Origin: Rhizopus arrhizus
Lineage: Eukaryota > Mucoromycota > Mucoromycetes > Mucorales > Rhizopodaceae
Length of the DNA stretch: 64,000 nucleotides
Reading direction: 5' to 3'
NCBI GenBank assembly: GCA_024220505.1
Contig: JAKZZE010000018.1
Span: forward strand, 868,001-932,000
Shown: one piece after another, positions 34,515 through 49,246 of the stretch
Layout of the letters: each line of letters begins with the position of its first letter
Numbering within the stretch: position 1 is the first letter of the stretch
Program-made: the position numbers and the translations under genes
Notes under the pieces: model-generated
Told to the model about the DNA's origin: nothing
The model's database searches: none
The model's input: only the letters and a program-made list of their open reading frames with translations

Positions 34515-37476
34515 TTAAGTCAGCTTCATTCTCGATTTACTTTCTTCTTCTTCTTCTTCATGGTTTCTTTTTAATGAAAAAGGATCCGTTTGTTGTTTTG
34601 GCGTTGTTGTTGTTGTTTTTAATTTAATGACTTGTTCATTTTGAAGCTTTTTTCTATGTCTTACAAATGGTGAGTCTTCTTCATCCTCCTCTTCTTCATC
34701 CTCGTGCTTTCTTTTTAAAGGAGGTGTAAGTATGTGCTGTTCATCTTCTTTCTTTTCTTCTTCATCTTCATCTTCATCTTCATAATCCACTAAAGGTTTA
34801 ATGTCACTATCTTCTTCGTCTGAAGTATTAAAGTAATCTTCTTCCTCTTTATCCACTTTAGACCAAGTATCATGATGTGATGCATCTTCTTCTTTGTCAC
34901 TAAATTAATGGCGTGAATATCATCCTTAAGCTTCATTCTAACCTTTTACCTCTTTTCCGCTTTGTCTTCCGTATTACTCGTCATCTGTTCATATTTCAAT
35001 TTATGAAGTAGAGAGGTTTTAGTAAATACAACAGTGTCCAAGACGGAATCAAATTCGGTTATCAAATAGTTGATCAGTGGCTTGTAATTTTCTGTTCTAA
35101 TCAACTCAAACAGTGAAAAACATGCTGAACTCACTAGATTGTCCTTTTCCTTATTGTCTATCGTCAAACGTACGATTGTTTCAAATATGTTCATTTTCAT
35201 AAAGTTGGTATAATAGAATTCATCCTTTGTTTCAAGGCAAGCACGGATAAAACGAATTGGAACTGTGAAGAGTGTTAAGGCACGTATGCTGATATCATCA
35301 TTTACTTACATAATTTCATGTGTGCACAATTTGATCTTGTTAATTGTAATATCTTGGGTACACAATTATTTGTTAATAAAAAGTATTTAAACCGAAATCC
35401 GTGTGATTTAAAAGAAAAGGTCAATAAGTCCATTAACCTCTTACATAAATCATTTTTATCTCTACTTAGTGATAATGCTTTATATTCTCCTAATGATGAT
35501 AACAATCATGTGTGAACTAGTGTTCATTGTCCTGTTGAATTCTACTTTACCTTCCAACTTTACATGCTCTATTTCAAGATTTATTATGAATTGATAGAAT
35601 GTAGCCATATGCTTTTCATATAAAACAGTCAAGAATTCTTCATTATCCTACAAATGTCATGAGCAAAATATACAACATCCGTAATCGTAAGGTAATTTAC
35701 ATTATCCGTTATAGAAGAAGTATTCGTAGGTGTATTTACTTGATTTGAAGGATTTGTTTCCATTAATACTCTAAAAATATGAAAGTATTGTATTCTAAAA
35801 CAATTCACATCTTCACTTGTTGCTTCATCTATCATCACTTTTAATAATGATCTTGAACACTCTTCATCCTTTTCTTGACTGACGATCTGTAATCGAACAG
35901 TATGCGCATCTGCTTGTACCAATGATTCTAATAACTGTACACTTGTCTTTTGAACATGTTGGTCCTTTGAATTCAATGCGTAACACAAAATATCAATGAG
36001 TCCATGATGTGCCAGTGACTTGTAAAAGCTAAATCGAATCATGACTTGCATCTCCCTTGCTAATTCGCATAAATGTAATATAAAACTAATGCATTCCGAT
36101 CTCTTTTTTTCACTTGTCTTTTCATTGGTAATAGTCGATGTTAACTTTGTTAAAAGAATAGAGTCATTTTGTATATTCCTAATGATCCTAACATTGTTTT
36201 GCTGGAGCATATTACTGATCGTCTCAAGTAAGTTGTACGGTGCTTGATGATTGGTAAGCACATTATGAAGGTATCTTAAACGGAATGTTTCGTCAATCTC
36301 TTTAATTAACTCTTCATCATCAAGCTCTTCAACGTGGTCTTTACTACTTCCTTTTGATCGAATGAATGCTCTGTGCTGTGTCTTTTGGTGAGGTGTCTTG
36401 GGATCATCTACAGTTATTGGTTAATAACATGTATTTTTGTATATATAGTACCTTACATTCTAGTATGCCCATGATTGACATGATCAATTCTTCATTCACA
36501 ACATGCTCAATGACATTTTGATCATTCAAGTTTACTATAAAATGTTAGCATTAGATGCAATAGAATATAAAATATAGACTTACATATGTGTAATAATAAG
36601 TCATAAATAATGTGAATCTCATTATAGGCTTCCAAGTCTTCACACTCGTTAAATATTGGTACTAATTTTTCAATGTAATCCTATCATTGTTGAATATAAA
36701 TAAATGGTATACTTTATATATAATCTCTATTACTTCATCCATAATATATTCTGCAAATCTATCTTTGTCGCGTGAATAGCGTACATCGTCTAAAGTCTCA
36801 ATTATTGACTTCATATTGTTCAAAGTGGGTTCAGGTAACTTGTAATATTCATAGTTTGTTGATTTTGATACATTCACTGCAACCTCATTATTGTCAGTCA
36901 CTACTTCTGCATCAAGTTCATCTTCATCCATCATCTTGTCCTTTTCATCATCATCCATTGAATCACGGTCAACCATACCGCGTTCTCCAAAACTATTCCT
37001 ATCATAGGGTTTAACAATCAAACCTACATTCGCTTTGTCTGTTTTCATACCAGATGCGCTGACAAGATAAAGGATCTTGAAAACTAACAGCATATTCACG
37101 CTGATCTCTCTCAGTCCAAAGGATCAATGTATCTATGTGAAATATTAAATAACTTTGTTTTCATTCCAATCAATCCTAAACTTACCTTTTTGCTTTTGAT
37201 ACATGTTTGATTTTATCACAGGGGACACTAAAAGCGCAACGCCTTCATCCTCTTCAGATACAACATGAAGCTCATCTGTTTTACCTTCACTACCCTATTA
37301 TTTATGATAAAAAATTTTTTAAGCCTATTAAACAAGCGCGTCTCTCTTTTTTTTATATGGGTGAATTTTACCATTTTGTAATAGCATTTTCCGGTACCCC
37401 TATCTGTCCAATTACCATCAACAAGTTCATAAAGTTTCACGCGATAGGAAGAAGTCGATTGTTGGGATTCAGTCAT
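34515..37476 (-). CDS. PSY2: PP4 regulatory subunit 3 (SMEK/Psy2/PP4R3)
   Basis: Targeting subunit of protein phosphatase 4, used in DNA-damage recovery and other signalling; mainly nuclear. Eleven exons: 37372-37476, 37186-37294, 37051-37132, 36734-36998, 36584-36680, 36457-36534, 35701-36407, 35551-35647, 35310-35489, 34950-35262 and 34515-34899, all in phase, about 805 residues (human about 830-850). The N-terminal EVH1-like domain has YRVKLYELVDGNWTDRGTG, DTLILWTERDQREYAVSFQD and CQRIW. The SMK-1 region has SIMGILEYDPKTPHQKTQHR and FRLRYLHNVL. ARM repeats follow (FIRACLETKDEFYYTNFMK), and the tail is acidic/Ser-rich with stretches of Glu and Asp, as in the family. The 52-nt intron 36999-37050 interrupts what otherwise looks like open frame. 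Confidence 0.93.
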
Positions 37477-38028
37477 TGATTGCTTTCTTGTTTTGATGAG
37501 ATTTTTTTTTGAATTCAGAAAAAAAAAAAAAAAAGGCGGGTACAAAAATAATTAGTGTTGAAGAATTAAGTTATTAAATATCAAATAGCAAAAGTGTTGA
37601 TAAAAAAAAATAAAGCAAAAGAGTTGCTTGATTTGTTTTTGAATGTGCTTTTTTCTTCTTTTTATGTATGTGAAGAAAAAGGTGTAAACTCTATTCCTTA
37701 TTGAAATAGGTACAAAATTTGTGGACATTTTTAAATAAGCGATTGTGACGTTAACATGTCGGAATTATAAGCTTTTCTTTTTTTCAAAAACAAATCTGTC
37801 AGTATATATATGGTGATTATTATGTGTAGTGTCATATACGTATAGTATACACTATCTAATTATAAGCATTAATTGTACAAGAAATGTCAATTGATCATTC
37901 ACTTTCTTCTCCTTTTCTGCTAGCCAAAATAAACAATAAAAAAATTAGTTCTGTATTTTTTGAGTAACGCGTGTGACTTTAATGAATGTTCAAGCAGCAT
38001 TTTTTTTTTTTTTCTTTAGTTTATCAAA

Positions 38029-38422
38029 ATGGAGCCTTCTGCATTTGACAAAATGAAAATGGGTGCTGTCATGGGTGGCACTGTAGGTTTATGTATTGGG
38101 TTTGTTTTTGGAAGTATTAGTTTAATACGGTAAAAAAAAAAAATTACATTTGCATAAAAATGGGAGTAGAAACACAAACGGATTTATGATTGCTTAGATT
38201 TGGTCCAGGTAATAAGAGTCCTATTTCTCTGCTGAGTCAATACATGGTTGGTTCAGCTGCTTCTTTTGGCTTCTTTATGTGTTTGTATCTGTGGCCTATC
38301 ATTTTACAAGTGTTTTAATTTTCTATTTTATAGCTATTGGATCAGTTGTACGTTCGGAACCTCGCTTATTAACTCCTCATATGAAACTACCAGTTTTCGT
38401 CAGGCAAAGAAATCAAGAATAA
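38029..38422 (+). CDS. MGR2: MGR2/ROMO1, TIM23-associated inner-membrane protein
   Basis: Small mitochondrial inner-membrane protein that gates lateral release of preproteins from TIM23 (yeast Mgr2; animal ROMO1). Three exons: 38029-38129, 38198-38280 and 38334-38422, 90 residues. It has two Gly-rich membrane hairpin helices: FDKMKMGAVMGGTVGLCIGF and VFGSISLIRFGPG, then YMVGSAASFGFFMSIGSVVR. These match Mgr2 closely. The second intron uses a GTTTGT donor but is needed for phase and for the conserved FMSIGS. It shares a roughly 550-bp divergent spacer with PP4R3 and is convergent to the TSC2-like gene. Confidence 0.92.
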
Positions 38423-38504
38423 AAGCAATACTATAAAGTATATGTACATAATGTTTATCATCCATCAAATAAAGAGAAAAGCAAAACATCTTTTTTTTTT
38501 ATTT

Positions 38505-41500
38505 TCACGTATATTTTGTAAAATCAAGCAATGCCTCAACAGGGTAACCTGTCTTTCCTGTAGCACTAGTATTATTAGGATTTGGTGTTGAATTAGGAGT
38601 TGATCCAGCACTGTTTATTTTGCCTGCCATTCTTTCTTTCACTCGCATGATTTGTCTTAATCTTTCTCGCCAGTGAGTGACATATTCACGTTTTGCACCA
38701 GCCGACTGCCAAAATACTTGAGCAAAGATATTCGCATGGATCGCTGCTTGACGTACAAAGGCAGGTAATGACTGGGCTGAGACTAATTTGGGTTCATGAA
38801 GCGGGCCAATATCAGGCATGTCCGGTCGACGTTGCATCTCTACTTTGAAAAAGGTATTTTCGGCACCGGCCAAGGCATGTGTGGGCGAGATGGCCTCCGT
38901 TGAGATGGAGTGAGGCGAGACGACGATGTTGATAAAATTAAATTGGGAAGGTAAGGTATCAAAGGCATAGTCCATACCAGAGTCATTATAGACAATCGTC
39001 ACATAATCGTTACCGATATGTCGCTTTTTCGCACTGCATTGAGGATCACGGTCAAGATGAGTGGGCATCAAGGTCGCGATATGAAACACAACCTCGGTCA
39101 CATCATCCTTCCAAAAGTACGCAAAGCGTCCATCAATATCAGCTTCTCGGTCCAGTCCTCCCGAATTGCCTGTGCGCCTGCGCAACCTCTCAATTGTACC
39201 AAGAGCATTCAAGAAACGAACATAATCAGGAGATCCGTATGTGTTGGCCAAGATCTCGACCTCATGCCGTTGTCCCTTGCCGACGTAAAGCACGCCGATC
39301 TTGTGGAAATCAACGACCGGGATACGATCAAAGGTGGTCAATGTACGTGCGGTAGATTCGTCATTGGGTAAAGGTGGAGAGATCTCGATGCTACGGGTTA
39401 GATCAGGGTAATTATTCAGCTGAAGGTACAAGAAGCCAGGATCTATAGATACGTCCGTTTTACGAAGATGAGAAACGCTTTGAATACTGCTACTAGATAA
39501 CTGTGTTGCAGGTTCAGACAATATGTTGCCAATAGCTTCCTCTGATGACCGTCGATTATCTACCGTTTCTTCTCCTTCCTTCTCCTCATACTCTTCTTGA
39601 TTCATTATTTTGTTTGCTAACAAATCAGGTTGATACTGCATCATCAGTAAAGCAGGAAGGGTTTTATAATCAATCTCATTTGATTTCATTTTGTTTTCTA
39701 CATAGCACATCATGGATATCGTACCCGACGGACGACGTACCGTAGCTTCAACCCAGCCAACTGATTTAGCCGTACGCAAGGTAAGCAGAGTATGCCCATA
39801 GATCCAAGTCTTTTGACTTTGCTGCTTGAGAGAGCCACTATTACCGCTCTCATCATCTCCCATCAAAATCTTGGAAACAATTGATTTCTCGGGAGCCAGA
39901 TCCACATCAGCAAAAGAGAATCGTGAGAGCATGTCGATACAGGTATAGGTTTGCTCATCAATCGCTCTGGTATTTCCACCTAATAAGCGCTGAATGATGA
40001 ACGGAACGTGCTTTTGTCGTTCACGTAAGGGTATAGATGTAAACCAGACAGTAATTACCATGTAGGCCATCACAAGGACATATTGCTTAAGAGCTCCTTG
40101 ACCAGGATCTGTGGCTGGGGATATGGGTGAGTTAAGGGTACTGTTGGGCCCACTGGAAAGTAAAGGAGATGCCATAGGGGAAGACTGTCCTTGTTGCTGT
40201 TGAGACCTTGAGTGCTGCAAATAATTAAGAGTGATGGCAAAGACAGGTTTGTACATGTCACCTGTAAAATTGGCATACAAGTTTGGTAGCCTTGCAAGTC
40301 CAGATAGGAATTCCAAAATGTGTACTGATACACTGCTTACTGAAATTATTTGAGACATGCGCTGCAAAATCTCGTTCAGCATCTTGGTCACAGACAGTGG
40401 CATTTCATAACAACAAACGGCCAAGGAATTAATACAAAGCCGTGTAGCCGCTGTGACTTGCATGATACCTACATAAAACGCATACACGATCTCGTCTTGG
40501 TCTTGCTTGGGGTCGGTAAAGATACGACGATAGGAGATTAGAATCGTAAGTAGATTGTAGGCGTATACAGTAAGATCATTGCGTTTGATGTTTGCAGGTA
40601 GATTGGTCACATTTTCTAGGAATTTGCGATTACTTGTCCACTTGACAAGGCATTTGCGTAATTTATTGATGGAAGGCGAGGCGCCGCAAAAGAGATGCTT
40701 GTTGCTCAGTTGCTGAGGAAGTCTCTTTAATAAGAATAAGATCACATACCAGTTAGGTGAAGCAGAAATGATATGAATGTAGGCCTTTAGCATCTCATCA
40801 ATATTTAAGGCTGTTGTGTTGTCTTCTTCATTGGAGTTGTAAGAAACAAGGTTAGGGTTGGGATAAAAAACAGGCTCTTTCGGTGGTTGATCTTGTCCCT
40901 GCTGCCGTTGCAGTTGACTTCTTGGTGGACCCAACAGAAGGCTGTCTGCCTTTCGTCTTTTCTCTTTCTCTTCTTTTCTTTTTTTTATCTGTGCTCTAGA
41001 ATTGTGAATTATTGTATGTTGATCTTCTACAATATCTAACATAAAAATAGAGTGACATGTTAACTATGTTTTGATTCAATAAAAATCGAAAAGCTTACTG
41101 TCTTGTATTAAATGAAGGTGATGATTCGTAGGACATCTCAGTCTTAATAATAAGTCTAAAGCAACAATTTTTGGACCGCCATAAGGACATGTCAAATCAG
41201 AGCTATCATTAGCAATGTCCGTAATCACACGAAACGTCTTTTCACACAACTTGCCATTGGATGCTAATAGCAGATTTTCAAATAACTCTGAGATACCACA
41301 CATGGCAGGTACACCAATACAATAACTCTTTTCTTTGGCGTGATCAACATTAGAGCTACAGCGACACCGAGCACAGTCAGCAAGGATAGAAATTAACTGA
41401 TCAAAAATGACATCGTTATGACAATCAGACAAAGAGGACACCAGCAAATCAATACCAGCTTGCTGAATCTCTGTGTTGGTTTCGGATGAAAAACCTTGCA

Positions 41501-43136
41501 TCATATCAATCACAAGTGATTCGTAAATGACCTCAGAATAAAAGTCTTTTACAAACGTACATACATCGTTCACAATCAGCAACATCTTTAAGCGAACTGT
41601 GGGAGATACACGGCGGTGAATGAAGAATATCTTGGCCATTTCCTTGAGTAAATCTAACCAATGATCAGTCGAAGGTAGCAAACAATGTTCTGTCACATAA
41701 TAGTCCATGAGGAGTAAGGCGGTGTTGTCGGAACAGTATCCACGCAGTCGATAGAGAGCTTGCATCAAACGACTTACGGGACCATTGTATGTCTTTTCTG
41801 TATACATCTTGATGATGGTGTTTGCCAGTTGGGAAAATTGAGATACAGTTTTGAGTTCAAATGATGTTGTGTCTTTTTGAAAATCAAAGAGGTGGATATC
41901 ATCATTACAGTTATAATCTGTCATTTTCAATATAAAAAGTGTGCATTGATCAATTGAATCCCAAGCGAGGTCCCAATCCATGAAACTCAGCGTATTCTCT
42001 GTCGATTGAATGGCTAGCATGAGGGCTTTCAAAATGGCCGTGTTTACAGCGTCATTGTCATGAGATACTGCACGTTTAAAGTACATTAAGATGACTGAAT
42101 CTACTACCATGTAAGCTTCTGATTTTCCCCCTGTTTTCCCCCAAGCTGTTTCACTTAGCAACACAGCGGCTCCCTTCATCAATGCTACAGTATGTGTGTC
42201 AAGTTGCTTTTCATCCAAGGATTTACAGAGAGTGAGTATTGCCGAGTGGGCACAATGTGATCGTAAGAGGTTTTGAAAGATGGACCAATACTTGCTTTGG
42301 TCCAATAGAGTTGCAGATACGGATATGATGTCTAAGAATAGCTTCAAACCGTCAAAGGGTACAAATCGATATCTAACTACGATATCAGCAAATTCAAGAC
42401 AGGCCTCGATATCATTCGAATGAGAAGAAGCGAAAAAGGCCTTGTGAGTGGCATGAATCATAAAAGTGACTTCGTGTTCTTCAAATAATGCAAAATTAAA
42501 TTTGGCAGTAACTGTTAATAAATGTAATAGATCACTCAAGTAGGGTATTGGTTGTGGTGTATCAGATATTGTAGCACCATTTTTGTCATGTCGTTCTATT
42601 GATGTGTCTAGCCAGTGTATCAATAATTTGCTGATATTTTTTTCAAAACCAGAAATATCTCTTCCACCTTTGCACAAAGCGTACAAAACTCGGTACATGT
42701 CTGAAAAGTCGTCCCAGTTTGAATAATTCTTGAGTGAAGCATAAAAAGTGACTCTGGCCATCCCTAATTCTGTATACTGACCCATAATACAGGCCAACAT
42801 GAATTCAAACACTACATGTCGAGCTTCACGAGGCATGTTGGGTTCAAGAATATCTTGGACGGTAAAAAAGACATTTTCCAAGTGAGTAAATTTATAGCTT
42901 TTGCACAATTCGGAAAAAGAAAAGAGATGCTTGCAACGAGATGTTAATGACTGTGAAGCGGACAATAAGGGCAAGATAGGTCGAGCATCGAGTGGCCGTG
43001 AAGGATCGTTATTTGTTATGTTGAGACATGATTCTATTGAAACAGACGAAGCACGAGGCCTGAGTATATTGCTTAACCAACTATTGCTATTACTCGCTGA
43101 AGTTGCTGTTGAAGGTTTTTGTGAATTACTCGACAT
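38505..43136 (-). CDS. TSC2: Tuberin (TSC2)-like RapGAP protein
   Basis: GTPase-activating protein for Rheb and brake on TOR complex 1, together with TSC1. Only two exons (41099-43136 and 38505-41035, intron 63 nt) give 1,522 residues; S. pombe Tsc2 is 1,339 and human 1,807. The N-terminal tuberin HEAT region starts at about residue 50, with FTHLENVFFTVQDILEPNMP and EARHVVFEFMLACIMGQY. The C-terminal RapGAP domain has IPVVDFHKIGVLYVGKGQRH, LANTYGSPDYVRFLNALGTI, and the asparagine-thumb block KKRHIGNDYVTIVYNDSG, then FDTLPSQFNFINIVVSP. The catalytic Asn is present, so the GAP should be active. The middle third is low-complexity and poorly conserved. A Lys/Arg-rich stretch follows the intron. 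Confidence 0.94.
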
Positions 43137-43253
43137 GAAGAATTATGTAAAAAAAAAATACACAACACATAAAACACACATGAAACTCAAACCGTCAGCC
43201 AAGACACAGTTATGTGACTGCAAACCATTCTTTTTTATTTTTTTATGTATAAA

Positions 43254-44336
<1,083 letters not shown>

Positions 44337-46511
44337 GTTGAAAAAAAAAAAGAGAAAGAGAGAGGAAGGGGCTCTAAAAAAAAAAAGGAACCAAAACAAA
44401 ACCAAAATTATTGGGGGAATAGGATTAACAAATCAGCATGTGAGATTGAAACCCAAATTTTGTGTTTTTTTTACAGTATTGGGCAAATCAAATTTTAAAA
44501 CATAACCACTTTGTCTTTTTCATCTTTGTTCTTTTAAAGGAAAACTCATAATATTATTTTATTCATAGAATTCATTTAAAATTTAACTAGTAAATGTAGT
44601 GAAAGAAAACTTTTTATGCAAAATTAGAACAATAAAACTAAATTTATGAGATCATTTTATCTCTTGTTTCGATCGAGAGTTTAGGTATTCAATTAGCAAT
44701 CATCAGTTTGTTCTCCTAAAAAAGTCTTACCCTTTTGATTTCTATTGTACTTGATATCTTTAATACTTCTTCTCTATAGCCAATATTGTTTTATATTGCA
44801 TTTTTATTTCTGCTGATAGTCGATCATCACACTTCTTCTTTGATTATGCTTTTCGTATACATTATATTTACAATTCAGTAAGCATTCTAAATAGGTCTTG
44901 ACTGATCAAAACTAGCTATTTTTTAAAAGACAAGGTTTGAACAGTAACCGTTTAACCCCCCAACTTCATTCTCACGATTTTCTGCTTTAATAGCCGGGTA
45001 TCGTAAAATGTTAGCTTTGATATTAAATAACTTTAAGCTTTTATGATAAACCTCTTAAGAGGTCTCTTTTTACTTGAATACATAAAGTGACTTGTATTTA
45101 TTAAGAGGAAGAAATGTCTTTGTGTTGCCAATGGATCATGCACTCATCTTAGGCTTTGGATGAATCAGGGGATTTAATAGCTCCTGAAAATTATCCTTTT
45201 CTTAAAATTAGCTTTAAACATGAGCTAATAAAGGAAATCGCGAACAATTTTGTTTCTTGGATTTTAGAAATATTTTACTCGAAACAAAATGCATGAATAA
45301 TGTAGCAACTTTTATAAAAAAAGTCAATAGCTCAAAAAAAAAAAAAAAAAAATCGAAAAAAACATTAGACAATTAGTTTCACATTTTATTGCTCATTTTG
45401 AAAAGCAGAAATATAAAGATTTCCTAAAGCTATTGAAGACTCCAACTGTCTCAAGAACTCCTTTATAAATATAGTTATTCTTCTTATCCTTGAAAAAAAA
45501 ATTGATTCCTAATAGTTTACATTCTTTCTTTGTATTAAAATCTATTTATGATTTTAAGTGCTACCTGTTACAGTTTACCATTGAATGAAACATGTGAGTT
45601 GATATGAATATAATATGTGCCATCAAAATTCTAAAGACCGTATTGAAGTAATAGTGTTTTATAAGTTATTATGAATATCATGTACTGCATAAAAGAAAGA
45701 AGTATTTAGGGGTTGATCTTTTGACTATGATTTTACTCCATTTGTACACTCAAAAAGTACAACTAAAGTTTAACCTCAGAAGACAAACAAATAATTTTAG
45801 ACATGTTACACCCTTTGAACTATTACAAGTTTCAACGCCTTTTAATTATGTAATAAAGGGTATCGCATGAGACAGGGAGAATGGTTCTGACTTGTGAATA
45901 AAACATTCTATAAAAGTAAGTAGCTCGTTCTTGTACATAAAAAGTTAAATTGCACTTTTTGCCTTATTGAAAGTTGTAGACAATTAAGTGTAATAAAGAC
46001 AATGTCATGATTTCCTTATTTATTAAAGCTTTTCAAATATCCATAGTTGTTCTTTGCTATATTAAAACTTATGTTCCAACAATTGTGTTGTTCTATAAAA
46101 AACTATCCTAAAAAATGAGGCTAAAGAGAAGGTGCTTGTTGATCTTTTTTGTGCTTGATAAAGGGATTCAAGAAGCACAAAGAAAATGTTAGATAAACAA
46201 TAAAAGTAATGAATCACACATTTTGAATAAATAATAAAAAATGAAATTTAGTTACTTTATAAAAGCGTTACAGTAATTTAATTTACAAAAAGATTAAATT
46301 TCATCTTCATTCTTGTTTGCTTCTTCGTCTTCTTTTATTGTTTAGTTTGTCTATAAACTGAGTTCATTCTTCATCCGGTTACACATGTCACAATAACACC
46401 TTACTTTTTCATTTTTTTGACTCCTTCTCTCTCTCTCTTACCCTTTTATTCCTCTTTCTCTCTCTTTCTATTTTTTTTAGCTCCTTACGCTTTCTTCTTC
46501 TTCTTTTTATT
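44337..46511. other. 2.2-kb gene-free divergent spacer
   Basis: Lies between the starts of the b5 reductase (minus) and a coiled-coil gene (plus). It is very AT-rich with an A-run at 45334-45351, and I see no coding frame, RNA gene or repeat family. Pyrimidine-rich DNA at 46410-46505 is the probable promoter and leader of the plus-strand gene. Confidence 0.6.
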
Positions 46512-48100
46512 ATGTCTAAAAATAATAAAGAAAAATCTTCTTTTTGGAAGAAACTGGGATTAGGAAAGCATAAAGCTTCAAACGTTTCTTTAAGATCTGA
46601 AGCAGGTTTGTGAAAATGAAGTAAGGAAAAGAAAAGCTAACATATTGTTCTCTTTCTTTTTTTTTTTAGCATTTCATGAAGAGAAACAAGATACTAATTC
46701 TTTGAAAAGTCAAAGAAGATTTAGGTAATAAAAAAAATAAGATTAAAAATGATGTACAAAAAAGTAATACTTGAACAATAGTAATAATTCATATTATTCA
46801 CAGCATAAAAGACAACATAGTAACACTGTAGATAAACCCCCTCCAGTACCTCATGGAAATATACCAAAACAATCCAACACTGAGCAACACGTGAATCATA
46901 ACGAGCCAGTGGATGACGGTTTGCCTAAAAACAACAATGACACGTTGACTCCGACCGAATCCAATGTCAAGAATGATCAAGCAACAAAGCTACAAGAAGA
47001 AATTGATCAATTAAAAGAGACACTTGAAAAAGAAAAGGTGATAATTGATACGCTAAGAAAACAAAAAGAAGGTAAATTCTTTTTTTAAATTATTAATGAG
47101 CTGAATTTTAATTCTCTCCTCTCCTATTCAAATAGCCATCACCAAAGATTTAGACTATCTTGGATCAACTGTGGATGAATTATATGCAGAAAAATCAGAT
47201 TTATTGCAGCAATTGGAAGATGAAAGAGCCAAAAATCAAAGACAACTTGAAGACCTTAATGTTTTAATGGATAAAATGAAGGCAAATGCTGATAATGCAA
47301 GAGATCAATCATTTGCAGTAGATCAATACAAGGCAGAGTTTGAGGTAAATGCTATTTTGATAATTCCAATATAAAACTAATAATTTCTACAGAATCATTT
47401 GAACGAATGCCAAATAGAGAAGAAAGAACTGATGAATGATATTTCATCCAAAGACAAAGAAATAAGAAGACTAAATTTCGAGCTAAATACAACAAAAGAT
47501 CAATTAGAGTCTCTAAAATTGACAATGGATCAATTAATCCAATCTCATGCTGCAGAACTGAGTCGTGTCACAGCCTCTGCCGCTGCAGCGGCAGCAGCGG
47601 CAGCAGCAGCAGCAGCAGAAAGTAAACATGCCCAAAAGTAAAAAATAAAATAAAATAATAGAATGAATATAAACTAAATATTCCAATAGTGCTTCATACC
47701 ATACACCCAATGGATCACCACAATTTCAACCAAAGCAAGAAGAAGATCTGTGCTGCTCGCCTATACCAAGTAACAGCAGTTTACCTATACCTTCTGCCTC
47801 TACTTCTAGTACCCCACAGCCTATTGATAGTGATTACCGCGTAAAGAAGGATCAAGAGAAAGAGATTGATAACCAATTAATGAAACTTACAAAAGAAAAA
47901 GAAAAGGTAAAAAAAGAAGGCTTGTTTTATTATTCGTCATTTAACTCTCTTTGTAAACACAGCTTCAATCTTCTTATTCTAAAATTCCATTAAGCGGCGG
48001 TGGGCCTCAATCAAGGAGACGTAAAGAAGAACTTGAAGCCATGTTGGATCAAGTGGACTCTCAACTTAGCAAAGTCAAACAGAGAATTAGACGCTCTTAA
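46512..48100 (+). CDS. Coiled-coil protein with poly-Ala tract, function unknown
   Basis: Seven exons: 46512-46605, 46670-46724, 46782-47071, 47136-47344, 47393-47637, 47690-47906 and 47963-48100, in phase, 415 residues. The basic N-terminus MSKNNKEKSSFWKKLGLGKH looks like a possible membrane-binding amphipathic helix. A polar Pro/Asn-rich linker follows, then long coiled coils (EEIDQLKETLEKEKVIIDTL, DELYAEKSDLLQQLEDERAK, KDKEIRRLNFELNTTKDQLE). A run of 14 Ala at 47578-47620 (GCA/GCG repeat), a Ser/Pro linker and a basic C-terminal helix (RRRKEELEAMLDQVDSQLSK) complete it. No family was recognised. A scaffold or tether role is only a guess. Confidence 0.8.
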
Positions 48101-48414
48101 TCTATTTATTTTTTTTTCTTTTTTTTTTTTTTTACTCTCCTTTTTTTGCCAATAAGACTTTCTTTTTTTTTTTCGTATGTTATTCAATGTTATCTCTTAT
48201 GGCAACCCTCTCTCTTCCCTTTTTTTTTTTTTCTTTTTTTTCGCTCTTTTTAGAATCCACACTTTCCTTTCACTTTCCTTTTTGCTTTTTCTCCTAATGC
48301 AATAATAAAAAACAAAAAGAAGTCTCAAGACTTCTATTAGGATCACTCACTCGAACTTTCTAAGAAAAAAAATAAAATTATGTTGCACCATTTCTTTTTA
48401 TTTATTTTTAAAAA

Positions 48415-49224
48415 ATGAGCCCTGAACAGACTTGGCAACAACTCTGTTTAAGAGCATTTGACAATGACACAGTAGCCAATGATTTTGTTTTATTTGTAGA
48501 AGGTTGCAAGACTTCAGTACCTGAAGGTTATGTTTGGACAACCCAACAACCCGAATACCAACAGTATCTTTGCGACATTGGCTGCACTCAATCTTCTCCT
48601 GAGAAATTCATAATTTCTTCCGAAGCATTGGTTCGTTTGTCCGAGATCAAGAAAATAGCTCGCACTGAGTGGCATGTTCATCGACAAGAGCAACTCAAAA
48701 GGCACCTGAAACAAACACTCGCAGAGATTCAACCTCTTTCTGAACTCACTCACCCTCAGCGGCTGGCACTGGTCAAGGAATTTGCAAGTACACATAAGGC
48801 CGATCTAGGTTCAGTGCCATTTATAAGTGGACTAAGAGGGTTTTTGAGATATCAACTGACTCATAAAGACTATTTAATAGAGTGGCCTATGACTGAGTAC
48901 ATCCTTACTCAAAACAATGAGGAGGCTTTGGAGGCTTATGTCCGGCTACTGAAGGGGGTGCTGTGTATGCAATTAGTATATCGAGATGAGACTCAAGATG
49001 TCACTATTGATATTGATGATAGTCAAGAAATACTCTTATGGCGCATGAACCCTGATCTTCAGAATAATATGATTCATGACATCCTGAATTGTTTATCAGG
49101 CAACAATAATACAACATCAACTTATCAAAAGAGTAGTATACCCCGTATACAGCACAAACAAAGTCTTCTAGACTGGATATACACGCTACTATCACACTGT
49201 TTATCATTTCTTAAACACAAATAA
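48415..49224 (+). CDS. Unrecognised 269-residue protein
   Basis: Single open frame without introns, starting MSPEQTWQQLCLRAFDNDTV after a T-rich leader. It is mixed alpha, with Cys residues scattered, an acidic patch VTIDIDDSQ and a hydrophobic C-terminus (SLLDWIYTLLSHCLSFLKHK) that could be a weak membrane or amphipathic anchor. Full-length use of normal codons supports a real gene; no domain was recognised. Its stop is 22 bp from the stop of the convergent uL13 gene. Confidence 0.7.
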   Translation: MSPEQTWQQLCLRAFDNDTVANDFVLFVEGCKTSVPEGYVWTTQQPEYQQYLCDIGCTQSSPEKFIISSEALVRLSEIKKIARTEWHVHRQEQLKRHLKQTLAEIQPLSELTHPQRLALVKEFASTHKADLGSVPFISGLRGFLRYQLTHKDYLIEWPMTEYILTQNNEEALEAYVRLLKGVLCMQLVYRDETQDVTIDIDDSQEILLWRMNPDLQNNMIHDILNCLSGNNNTTSTYQKSSIPRIQHKQSLLDWIYTLLSHCLSFLKHK

Positions 49225-49246
49225 AGAGAATCTTTTTATTTATAAT

